The notes under the pieces were generated by a model that saw only the letters and a program-made list of their open reading frames with translations, was not told where the DNA came from and searched no databases. From Welwitschia mirabilis (taxonomy: Eukaryota; Gnetophyta; Gnetopsida; Welwitschiales): a DNA stretch of 64,000 nt. Of the stretch, positions 1 through 10,900 are shown one piece after another. Position numbers and translations under genes: made by a program. Positions within the stretch are counted from its first letter, which is position 1, and the number at the start of each line of letters is the position of its first letter. The stretch is from positions 291,700,668-291,764,667 of the forward strand of contig JBOZIK010000001.1 of the NCBI GenBank assembly GCA_051453625.1, written 5' to 3'.

Positions 1-197
1 ACTACAAAGGAATAAATAACATCAAGAGATTTGGCTTCACTTCCAACACAACAAACCAAAGAACAAAACATTGTACAACTCATATTAGTGATATGTCATG
101 ATACAAGAAGAAAACACCATGTCTCAGTTCAAAAGCAATAATAATATTATCCTCTATAGACACAATAGTGACCCATCCTAAATGACATGCCCGGTAA

Positions 198-652
198 TAT
201 TAATATGTGAAGCCAAATTTATTATTTTTATAATGTCCCTAATGTTATATTTTACGTTTGCCTCACTTTAATATTGTAAAAGGAGGTTTCTATTTTAAAG
301 TCGTCCTTAGGGGCGTTGATAGAGAGAGGACATGTGTTAAGAGAAGGATGATATCCTCTTTAGGGTTTTGGCTTGTAGCCTTAATTAGTTGTAACCCTTG
401 GCCTTTTTAATGCTAATGTGAGGGTTGTTTGAAAGAAAAAGAGAGTTAATAGAGTTCAATGAGGCATTCTTGCCTGAAGACTGTTGTTGGCTTGAAGCCT
501 GTTTGGCTTATAATCTTTGAAGAAGATAATAGAGCTTTGCATGGCTTTTCTGTGGCTTTTTCCCCTCATTGGCGTTTTCCATGTAAATCCTTGTGTCTCC
601 AATTCTCTTGCTGCTTTCTTTGATCACTTTGTTATTGTGTATTTTCGTAACA
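198..652 (+). mobile_element. Solo LTR of a Ty1-copia retrotransposon
   Basis: This 455-bp segment matches, in the opposite orientation, the LTRs of copia B (13892-14345 and 18417-18876) along its whole length, from the start near TATTAATATGTGAAGCC (TGTTGATATGTGAAGCC in copia B) to the end TTTTCGTAACA. It is flanked by GGTAA (193-197) and AGTAA (653-657), a 4-of-5 match to a 5-bp target duplication. No primer site, gag or pol follows on the right and no polypurine tract precedes it, so it looks like a solo LTR left by LTR-LTR recombination. It lies in an intron of GlnRS, antisense to the gene. The family match is direct; the recombination history is inference. Confidence 0.85.
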
Positions 653-3600
653 AGTAATACTAGGTAGCTAATATTACACAAAAGCAATTATCATCTAGGA
701 ACTTATACTAGTTGGTCTTAAGGTGGTTAGAGTAGCCTACCATAAGTGATACGATTGTGAACCAAGCAAGCAAGTGAATTAACCATCGACAAGGAAGACC
801 TAAACTTGTTAGACAAATCATCATCATGCATACAAACTTGAGAATTCTCTCTTCACATGTCCTTTCCTGTTCCATTTCTAGCAAATTGGTTGTTGCTTCT
901 TTTCCTTCTTCCAGCCCCCACTTGCATATAGCACCATAGCACTAGATGAAGATCCACTGGTCTCAAAATGTCCTTGTTCCTCTGTTTAGAGAATACCAAC
1001 AACTTCATTTTAGTATGGGTGTAAATGTATTAGCACTAATCGCTGTCACTAAATGACCCCGCCTCTTTAGTAGGGCACCTAATAAGATTAAGGAGTTCAT
1101 CGTCAAAACCATGTAAATCATTGCTTCCAAATTCGGTATTGCGGCACTAAATCATGCTTGCATATCCATTTCAGAAAGCCTTTTGTGAAGATAATACCCA
1201 TGCCCATCTTCTTCAATAGCCCTATTATGCTCTATTCTTCTTGGTACTAAGGCAAGATTGAATCAACAATGCACACTAGGTCAAGAATGAATTAGCAATG
1301 CACCTTTAGACTAAGAGATGTGCCCTTCCACTAGCTTCAAATGATTCCTCAACATACACAAATGGGAATTTGTTAGAAAGGGTAGCATCCCATTCTTTCT
1401 TGTACAACAAATCCGTGATTCTCATTTTCCACAAACCATAGCACCTCCCATTGAACTTTTCTATGGTAAACAATTAGTCATATGTGTAACCATGGCTCCC
1501 ACTGGATCAAGAATCTGCAATGAAAGAAATAAGATGATCAAACATGGGCTTTAGGCGAAGCCATGATTCCTGCAAATTCACACCGCGAATTCCCAGAGAT
1601 CTACAACACTAACAGAACTCACACAAGGTATTGAGGGGAAGGAAAAGCCAAACAAACAAACCTAGAGGACCAAAAGAGCTCAAACAAGGTTATTTAAAAA
1701 AAAAACTTATATTTACCCTCTTCAAACCTTTACAATGTCTTCTTATTCATGCAATCACCAAGGTCTAGGGATGAAAACCTAACCTTTCGATACCAATTGT
1801 TTTTACAAAGAAAAGAGGAAAAAAGAAAGTTTACATGCAACAACAACATATTAAAAAAAAGAAGCATGAAATGGCGAAAAAGTATTAAAACAAAAAAACA
1901 ACCACAAGACACGAAGATGTACATAGTAAGATCTTCCAAGACAAAGGGAAAAAATCTATGGGAGAAAAAAGAGTTCTATTATCACCTATGCAAATGAACA
2001 TGCCACCATGCTATGTGCAAAGATTCCAGCCCTTAAATAGGGCTAGGGGATTGACACAAACCACACTTGAAACCCTAAATCTCACCCTTTCAAATGCTTG
2101 CATGTCTTATTCCCTCTACTAATTTACAGATCTTGCTTTATATTTTAACTTTTTTTAAGACAACATGCATATAGACTACAAGCGCTATCCGCAACCCAGT
2201 GGACCGCCGAGCGTACAATGCTATGACACAAAAGTAGGATTCTCTTTTACCATATTATATCATAACAAAAGATTTGAGTTCAAACCCTAACAACCTTATC
2301 CACCACTAAGGTAGGAAATTAATGGACAGATTTTTGCATTTTCTTTTTAAAGGCTCTTAGGTTTTGAAGGCCTACCAACTTGTCTCACTTCTTCCTCTAG
2401 TGCCTGAAGAAAAAGGATGTAACTTAGTATTCAAGCATTATTTTGGCTCCCTGGAAGGTAGCAAACCCAAGCACAATAAACAATGAACTACTGGCCCAGT
2501 ACCGGCCCAAGCACCTCAAAGCTCTAGGGATAACCCCTCCTCATGCTCAATATCCTTTGGCATCCTTACGTCTTTTAAGCATGCCTTTTGCCCTTTCCCT
2601 TTATGTCATTCTACTTACATGCTGCAGTCACCCTCCCCTCTATCTTCCCCTTTTTCAACATGAGGTGACTTTGCCCCCAAAATCCAATATTGAGGTTGAA
2701 ATGGAAAAGATTGAATAAGTTATTAACTAGCATAGGACAATTTTAAAAACAATGATTGCATGAAAGAAATGCCCTTCAAAATTTCGGGTTCAAACCACTA
2801 TGCTACCCCTAAAGAAACGGCAAAAGCTTATAAAAAAAAGACTATCATGGTCCAAGTTTACTTCAGTTCATCTTATTGTTTAAGTTAGTTAGAAAACATT
2901 GTTAGTGCATAGCATAAATTTTTAATGCATTATGGTTTTTAATGTTGTTCTTGCCTTGGTTGCATGCTGACTATATGCTAGGTGTGGTGAATTTAAGGTT
3001 ACATCTTTGCTTCGAAACCACAAATAAGTCCACTTTAGTATGTTAACATGATGCATAAGTTTAATGTTTTGTCTTATAATCTGTATGTTTATAAGGTAAA
3101 TATCACATGCTAATGGCAGGTTCAATGACATGGTGTTCAATGGCTTGTATTAGATGCCAAAGCCATTTTTGTCATTTTAATATTGCATGTTTTGCTAGTA
3201 ACCCCTTTTGGATAGAGTGTCATAGTATTGTAGATAGTTGTTTTTAAACTCATATTCAAGCTTATAATGCATATTTAGAAATACTAATTCATTGTTTTAG
3301 AGTTTAACCATCTAAGCTATTCATGGATAACATCTTTAAGGTTTAGAGTACAATTAGTTGTCTTCTTAACTCATGTCGTTTAGAGATGCCCATAGCTTAT
3401 GGGTGTTACAAAGGCTATTGAAATGTAACTCGATAAAGTGTTGAGGGTGCAAAGAAATGTAAAGTTGTGAATGATGTTGTCATGGTATTGCAAGATGCTT
3501 ACAAGTGAAGGTTAATCTTTCAAAATCACAAGGGTGTTTTTGGTTTTTGTCATCTCCAAGTGGTTTGTCCTCTTGAGGCTTATTGTTGGGTCTTTTCTTG

Positions 3601-4568
3601 ATTTTCATATAGGGCACTGTCACCCCTTTTTGGTATCAAAGCAATATCAGCCCTAATAAATTATTCCCCTTCTTTCTGAAAATTTTATTACGTAAAACTC
3701 ACTTGTAAATGTTGTAATCTTTAACAAAAGGCACCATCTTATTGCACAAACCAAAAGAAAGAAATAATTATGCTTTGATAGTAACTCCTCTAATAAACTT
3801 TGCTTTACATATGTAAAAAATCTAGTCCTAATTTAATTCTTAAAACCTTCTATAGATTCCTAATTAATAGTTCTTGGCTTTCAACTTTTCTAGACTCTTG
3901 GACTCAAACTATTGCTTATATTGATTCAAGACATTTGTTAATTATCCTTCAAACTCATACTCATCAAAATAAACATTGACTTGTAAAATGGATAAATGGT
4001 TGGTTTCGATTCTTGATTTTATTGGAAGAATTTAAGAATGATGGAAGACCAAAACTAAGGATTCAAAGCAATTCCAATTAGAACAAAGTTAATTAATGTT
4101 GAGAAGCACATAACATCTTGGCATAACTCTCATATGTTAAATTGGAAAAATCAGAAGAATGCTTTAATTCATCAAATTCAAGAACTTCAAGAAGATATTC
4201 AAATAGGTAAGAAAAAAGAAGAAGAAGAAGAAAAGGAAAAATGAGTGGGCAGTTAATTTAGATAATAGACAAAGAAAATTGCTTTGAGATCTTTATCTTT
4301 AATTAAAAAAATGGGACTGTACTTCCTCATTTCAAAGAGTAAATATTGAATGAATTAAGGAAAGCAATGCGAATGCCATTTTTTTTTTAAATTAATAAAC
4401 ATGTATGCTTTGACCCCTGTTGTCTATTACACTGTTGGGAGATTGTTAAGCATGATATTTTAGTTTCCTTTTTAAAGTTTTGGAATCTGGGATAAATTTT
4501 GAAGACTTTTTCTTATTCTTAAACTTAAACCCAAAGGGAAAAATGCTAATAATATATCAGATTCTACG
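653..4568. other. Intronic sequence, no recognisable gene
   Basis: This belongs to the long intron after the last visible GlnRS exon. No protein family is recognisable. Short open frames, for example 2443-2718 on the plus strand, have no motif or family resemblance. Two decayed primer-binding-site-like words are present (about 1785-1800 on the minus strand, 3631-3642 on the plus strand), which hints that old LTR elements once occupied this stretch. Purine-rich sequence occurs around 4205-4240. Confidence 0.6.
3631..3642 (+). other. Primer-binding-site-like word (initiator tRNA-Met type)
   Basis: TGGTATCAAAGC differs by one base from TGGTATCAGAGC, the usual primer site of plant copia elements and pararetroviruses, complementary to the 3' end of initiator tRNA-Met. 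It follows ...GGGCACTGTCA, a possible LTR end. No LTR partner or gag could be confirmed, so this may be an old LTR-element relic or chance. Confidence 0.35.
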
Positions 4569-4576
4569 GTAATAAG
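4569..4576 (+). repeat. Left 8-bp target site duplication of hAT element
   Basis: GTAATAAG directly precedes the left terminal inverted repeat and is repeated exactly at 5498-5505 after the right one. Eight base pairs is the duplication length of hAT transposons. Confidence 0.9.
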
Positions 4577-5497
4577 CAATGAGTAAAATGTCAGCAAATT
4601 AAAATGTCGGCAGACTCAAAAAGTCGTGTCGGGGAGACATGTCGCCATTGNNNNNNNNNNNNNNNNNNNNNNNNNNNNNNNNNNNNNNNNNNNNNNNNNN
4701 NNNNNNNNNNNNNNNNNNNNNNNNNNNNNNNNNNNNNNNNNNNNNNNNNNNNNNNNNNNNNNNNNNNNNNNNNNNNNNNNNNNNNNNNNNNNNNNNNNNN
4801 NNNNNNNNNNNNNNNNNNNNNNNNNNNNNNNNNNNNNNNNNNNNNNNNNNNNNNNNNNNNNNNNNNNNNNNNNNNNNNNNNNNNNNNNNNNNNNNNNNNN
4901 NNNNNNNNNNNNNNNNNNNNNNNNNNNNNNNNNNNNNNNNNNNNNNNNNNNNNNNNNNNNNNNNNNNNNNNNNNNNNNNNNNNNNNNNNNNNNNNNNNNN
5001 NNNNNNNNNNNNNNNNNNNNNNNNNNNNNNNNNNNNNNNNNNNNNNNNNNNNNNNNNNNNNNNNNNNNNNNNNNNNNNNNNNNNNNNNNNNNNNNNNNNN
5101 NNNNNNNNNNNNNNNNNNNNNNNNNNNAATTGTTTTTCTCAAAAAAATGCAAAGCTTATTAAGTTAATAAGATGTGCAATCAATCAATGCTCTACTAGCA
5201 AAAAATGGATTTTGCATAAGAAAATAGTGATTTTCCCCCTCAATTTTACTCGTTGTTCACTGGTTTGTTGCGCATAAAATGGTTTTTTTTGGCCAAAAAA
5301 CAGTTTTAACGGTACCTATGTGAGATATTTTGAAAAAGTCGGCAAAATATCGGCAAAAAGTCAGAAATGTCGGAAATGTCGCCGACTTTTTCAAAATGTC
5401 GACTGAAAATGCCAACCGACTTAAAGACATTTTCAATTTGAAAAAAGGGCTACATGTCGCCCTTTTTTGGTGACATGTCATGACATTTTAATCATTG
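4577..5497. mobile_element. Non-autonomous hAT-type DNA transposon (contains assembly gap)
   Basis: The element is bounded by 17-bp terminal inverted repeats, CAATGAGTAAAATGTCA on the left and CAATGATTAAAATGTCA as the reverse complement of the right end, differing at one position. A perfect 8-bp duplication GTAATAAG flanks it. Inside both ends the words ATGTCGGC, ATGTCGCC and GACATGTC recur in both orientations, as expected of subterminal transposase-binding repeats. The visible 444 bp contain no transposase-like reading frame, and 477 N occupy the centre, so a coding core cannot be fully excluded. If the gap length is real, the element is about 0.92 kb and non-autonomous. It lies in the intron after GlnRS exon 8. 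Confidence 0.88.
4651..5127. other. Assembly gap (477 N)
   Basis: Run of N inside the hAT element. The non-round length suggests an estimated size. Confidence 1.
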
Positions 5498-5505
5498 GTA
5501 ATAAG
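5498..5505 (+). repeat. Right 8-bp target site duplication of hAT element
   Basis: GTAATAAG, identical to 4569-4576. Confidence 0.9.
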
Positions 5506-5689
5506 TTTACATAATGTTGCTTATAAAATAATGTCAAAATTCTTACAATAAAATTGAAAATAATTCTTTTAATTTTCATCTCAGAGTCACACAAAGGATT
5601 TGTATAAGAAAACATATTTAAGATTAAGTAATTTAGGTTCATGAGATCTTCCACTCAATTGCAAAATAGAAAAGACCTAATGTGGCATT

Positions 5690-7165
5690 CAAAGTGTTTA
5701 CAACTAAAGCATATGATAAAGTGAATTGGCAATTTCTTTAAGCCTTAATTAAAAAAATTTAGTTTTCAAAATAGAGGTAAAAGCTATTAAAGATTTGTTA
5801 TGACTCTTTGTACCTTTCAATTATATTGAATGGCAACTTGCTTAGAAATTTTAACAATAGAAATGGTATTCCACAAGGTGATAGCTTCTCACTGTTTCAT
5901 TTTCTCTTTGTTGCTAAAGTTCTGGAAGCAATTATTGCTAGGGCTCAAACAGACAACTTTTTAATGAGTATTGAGATTGCAAAAAGTCTTGTAATTTAAC
6001 TCATGTTCAAAATGTCAATAATACTTTTAGATTTCATACAAAGAAACTAAAAAATTTCAAAGTATTCAAGCTATTTTTTAACTTTTATTAATCTCCAAAA
6101 AGGTGTTGCATACAAAGATAACATGGACTAGAGGTTTAGTTTGGAATACAAGAAATTATGGATTGTGTAACCAATAGCTTACCTGAAAAATATTCAAGTA
6201 TTCTCAGCTTACCCAAAAAATATTTAGATATTTGTTTTCGCCTAGAGAGATTACAGAAAGAATTATGAAGCAATGCTCTTAACAAGTTGGCCAAAAAGAT
6301 TAGCAAGACCGCAAGGTAAATTTCTTTCTCTAAGTGGAAGAGTTCAATTCATATAGAATTGTCTTCAACCTTTACAAATTTATTTAATGTCTTGTCTCCA
6401 GGCTCCAAAAAGGTAGTTAAGCACATGGAAAACTTGGAAAGGGATTTTTTATGGAAAAGCATTAAGGATGAAAAGCATATCCATTTGAAAAACTAGGATT
6501 CCTTGTGTAGATCATAGAAGGAAGTTGCTTTTCATTTATAGAAACTTTACGAATTAAATCTTTCCCTTTTGCTTAAAATAGTTTGGTGTTTATATGTAGA
6601 GAATGGAAAATGGGTTCAAGTATTAAAGGCCAAATATCTAAATGATTCTAGAACTTTCTTTCAAGGTCCATATATTATTGGGTGCTTCAATTGGACCTCA
6701 ATGCAACTAGATGGGAAAAAATTGGAATTAGGCCAAAATTACCCTCTTCTTCTTCTTCTTCTTCTTCTTCGTGGTTGCACTAAAAGCATTAGACAAACTG
6801 CCCTTTCTAAAGAACCTCTGGACACATGGTTGGATAATTATGAACAAATGTAACTTTTGCAAAAATAAAGAGAAATCCTCTAGACATTGTTTTTTCAATT
6901 GTTTTTAGACAATAAAAGTTGAAGATTTTACTTTTTCAATGAGAAAGCAACAAATAGTTCTCCCAAATAAGATTAGACATCTAGCTAAACAATTGTATTG
7001 GTCTAACAATGAACAAAAGATGAATACTACTTTTTGTCATTTGCTTCCTCATGCATTATTGCAGCCTTGGAAAGACTGCAATCTAAAATTATTTAGAAGA
7101 AAAAAATCTCATATCTAATCTATTTTCCATTTAATTGTTCATGAATGGAGGGAAAGCTTGAAAAT
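5690..7165 (+). pseudogene. Decayed L1-type LINE ORF2 (reverse transcriptase to C-terminus)
   Basis: Translating the plus strand across several frames gives the order of a plant L1 ORF2. A KAYDKVNWQFL-like segment stands for the RT motif around the first catalytic Asp (near 5710). NGIPQGDSFSLFHFLFVAKVLEA (from 5857) matches the RT block usually read as GxRQGCPLSPxLFILVAE. A LSGRVQFI-like segment followed by a DFLWKS-like one (near 6330-6460) represents the region after RT, and a Cys/His-containing tail lies near 6845-6900. The YxDD box is not visible. Frameshifts and stops are frequent, so it is inactive. No poly-A tail or target duplication was identified; both ends are approximate. Confidence 0.75.
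6746..6770 (+). repeat. (CTT)n microsatellite
   Basis: About eight CTT units inside the decayed LINE. Confidence 0.9.
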
Positions 7166-7880
7166 TCAGTAAGGAATTACATCTTCAAATGTAACATTCT
7201 TGTTTCTGTATTCCAGTTTTCTTGTCCTGTTGCTTTTTTGCCAGTCTTTTAAGGTAAAGGAGATAGGTAACCAGGCATTTATCAAGCTAAGATGATCCTG
7301 CCTTTTTATTCACCTCTAGAACTCAGGGTCAGACTTTTTTTTTGGATGTAGACCTTTACTTTTTAATAATATTCAGGCAAAGTAGTTGCTTCAGAGCCAA
7401 GAGGAAAGTCTGGATGCAGGATAGCTTTGCATCTAAGACAGCTACTATTTTGGAGATCTAGCAACCCTATTGTTAGCAGTGCACTAGCCACAATAGAAGT
7501 GGATTTTAACGTTTTCCACAAAACAGGCCACCTATCAATAAAAATGTAAAACTATTTCTGCTAATGAGAGGCTTCAAAATGAAGAGCTCATTGATTTTTC
7601 CAATTAGAATAACTTCGTATATATAACCCTTCTGTGTGGGGAAAATGAAGCAACTCCTCCTTCTAAATTAAAGGCGACATGCAGCAATTTGTTGGGAATA
7701 AATGTCATAAAAGTTGTCAAGAAATATATTAATGCAAAATAGACACATAAATGAGTATACCAATTAACATCTTTGATAACTAGGAGTTTAGCAAAATCAG
7801 ATAGTGATGCAAAAGGACATGTCATGACGGTATATGCACAATGGCAAAATGTTATGTCATGTAATATTAAAACAAAGTAC
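7166..7880 (-). other. 5' part of GlnRS intron 8
   Basis: Non-coding sequence directly after the exon 8 donor (GTACTTTG on the minus strand, 7880 downward). No further GlnRS exon was found between here and position 1. The next expected residues, leading to the HIGH-motif region, are absent. Confidence 0.6.
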
Positions 7881-7973
7881 CTGAAAGTTTTCTTTAGGAT
7901 CAGGAAATATTAAATAAGGATTGCTTTCCTCCCCATGAATAGCTGAACTATTAACAACAGCAGCACTCTTCTC
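7881..7973 (-). CDS. OVA9: GlnRS exon 8 (last visible)
   Basis: Residues 208-238, ending SNPYLIFPDPKENFQ, the stretch before the catalytic core. Acceptor TATATAG|GAGAAG, donor CAG|GTACTT. Confidence 0.9.
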
Positions 7974-10900
7974 CTATATAAAAGAATAATTTCAACGGTA
8001 AATAGCAACTTTGAAAACATTTGAATTTACCAACAGATTGTATTCTCAAAAATAATAATACACCTGTGTTTTTGAAGGCTTATCTTTTTTCTTCTTGACT
8101 GGCTTTTCATTGTCTGCAGCTGTCTTCTCTCCAAGCAAATCAAAAAGTTTTTTGTCCATGATTTCCTGGTCATATAAAAAGTATTTTATTCGAAATCTAG
8201 AATTATAGCTCCAGATAAATAGTAATGCTGATAAAAACTTGTTAAACGATCTGCATAATGAAATGATGTTTTTTGTATAAAAATTTTCTCTTGGCACATA
8301 AAACTTCTGCTGTTAGCTTAAGTTCCTTAAAAAGAAAGCATAAATAGCAAGACATCGCAAACAACACTTGATTTGCAATCATATATGCAACATAAAACAC
8401 AAACATAAAGACCTTGTGTAGTAAAACTTTCTAATGCAGACTCAAAATATCCACAGAAAACAAGCCAGAGCTCTATTTATTTGTAATAGCAAAATCCACA
8501 GGATAAAATGAAGCAAATACTTCTAACCCTTGAGTATTAGGACTGAGAACAAACTACTACAACTGTCACACAGGGGGTTAAGTAATTGGCAGCCTATTGA
8601 AATCAATGATGATGACTTCTCTAGCCTGCAATATTACATACATATGAGTATATGACACATGAAATCCACAACTTGACATTTGCCAAGATGACCCTAATAA
8701 GGCTTCACTTCCTATCCAACAAGTTGCCATTGCATGACTTTGTGTTAAAAACTTCTCAGTAAAATGCCCACCTTAACTGCTTTTGGATCTGCCCATGGCA
8801 ACTTCTTGCGAACTTGGCCATACAGATTTCCAACTGCATTGAAACAGTTAATTCTCAGATACCACACATCATAATCCTCAAAACATTGTATGCCCAGCAA
8901 GACAATAGTAAAGATTATAATTATTATACTGATGTTAATAAACAAATACAGTAACATGATCTTTTGCTCTGGAAGAAAGATCATAACAAGAAACTAAATA
9001 GTCAGATGAATCCGTGAAAATTCAATGTTGACAAATAACTTCATATAAAAGGCCATGACTATCATACAAATAAATCGAAAAAGGATTTGGCATGGAAAGA
9101 GCATAACCATTTATTCGATAACGCTGTTCTAGAATAGCCTCCTTGTTTTCTTTTGCCACCTCGTCAACAGCAAGTATTATAGTCTCAATTGGAACCTCAA
9201 TACCTATGACCAAATTATGAATATCATATGAGTAAGATCAGCCATCTTTAACAATATAGTACAAGACATTTTCATACAAAATTCAGTAAATATGTGGAAG
9301 GTGCTGAATCAAAAAGCAGCCAAATGTAAAATCTTTCATAATTACTTTTGAATAGAAAGCTGCTTAAACAATTCGACAAAGCATACACTATGGAACAATT
9401 TTTTTTCGAATGTGATATCAGTAAGTGACAACTGTTATATTTACCCGTTTCTATCATATGCTACACTCATGAAAAGTTGCAAGAACCCATGCTATGCTGC
9501 AATTATGTCATCTTTGGACAAGATAGCATTCATACAGATTACAAAATACACATCTTGAACCACACATTTCAATGTGAGTTAATCAATTTTAGCACAATTA
9601 GAAAGAGGTTTCTTTTTCAATGACAATTCCATAACAATTGCTATTAGTCAAATGAAATACTAACAGTAAAATCCTTAGAATTAGTTAAGCAGGTGGAGTT
9701 CCAAATGCTCTTGTTATGGTTCAGATTTCTGTCACACAGATGTAGGGACATATTGTGAAAACTTTAACACATTTGTGTTTAACTTGTTTGGATGAGTTAA
9801 TCTTAATTTCAGCCTATTCGAGTGACATAGTAAATTCTCTTTGATGATATCTTTTTCTTTGGATATTCAGCAAGGATTGATCTTGATACCCAAGTACTAC
9901 ATATTTTATTAGAAGAAAATATTTTCTAATAAAAATGTCAGCAAATAACATGCTGCCCATTTATAATAGTAAGGTAAAAAATACATTATAAACTTTAGTC
10001 AATTTTGTTAAACACTTAAAACTTTGAGCATGATTGTCTAAGAGGATCTTCAATATATGTAGCTTGTATCTCACTAAATGCTTACTAATAAATCAGCTAA
10101 AACTACATTCCTTCCACTACAACATTAGTCATTGTAGGACACCAACAGCAAAACATTAAAGCAACAGTTGACCAAGGTCGCCTCAAAAACTGACCATAGA
10201 GAATGCAACATAGGATTTACGATCATTTTCTGATGGTATTTTTTAATATTATCTTATTTTAGAACTGCCTGTAATTGAAAAGATAAGACCAAATGCAAAA
10301 AGGGGCATTTAATAAAAACTTGACAGCTGATTGTTTACAAGAGTCCAACATCAACCAAGACACATTCTAGCTTGATTGAACAAATTTTGATTGAACTGAA
10401 AAAACATATCAAAACATTGCACTAAAAACCCATTTGATATACAAGGTATATTGTTGACATCTATCTTGAACTTCGTAATAACTTGGTTCACGAATCGCTT
10501 CTTTGGACTCTCATAAGTCATAATGAATTGTGGAGCAATTCAAAGATGGATTGAAGCACTCTCAATTCCCTTTAGGGTTTTACTCCAGTTAGAAAACCAG
10601 AATCGATAACATGAAGCATTTCCTTTGAAGAAATCTTCTTATCAATTTAAGGGAGTGTTCACTAGCTGACATCAATGCTCAACAAGAACATGGTACTTGC
10701 AATTTTAATCTAGGTTATACAAACTGTAAGTTGGAGGTGAGATATACACATACCAGAGAATCTTAGGGATGATATATATGTTGTGAAGTGAGGCCAACTT
10801 CTTCTTTCTTCCTTTGTTTGTGATCTGGATGACTAAGTTATCACAAATGGGTGAGATGAAACCTTAGCACATGGTTTTTGGCAAAGATTGGAAATCTTCT

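Noticed and set aside
1785-1800. Initiator tRNA-Met-like primer site on the minus strand (TTGGTATCGAAAG)
   Set aside because: Three or more differences from the site, with no LTR pair or gag found; kept only as a hint.
1749-1997. Plus-strand ORF of 82 codons, Lys-rich
   Set aside because: Low-complexity, A-rich sequence with no family resemblance; possibly within an old LTR.
2443-2718. 91-codon ORF beginning MAPWKVANPSTINNELLAQY
   Set aside because: No known domain, no splice or promoter context; could be chance in a slightly GC-richer stretch.
2270-2800. GAGTTCAAACCC and GGGTTCAAACCA words resembling the B box of tRNA-derived SINEs, and a similar word near 21700
   Set aside because: No matching A box at the right distance, no tail and no target duplication could be shown.
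4591-5277. Long ORFs across the first N run, and similar ones at 48081-48768 and 58308-58538
   Set aside because: They consist almost only of N-derived residues and carry no coding evidence.
7604-7825. Possible further GlnRS exon on the minus strand
   Set aside because: The translation shows none of the residues expected after NPYLIFPDPKENFQ and no HIGH-motif region.
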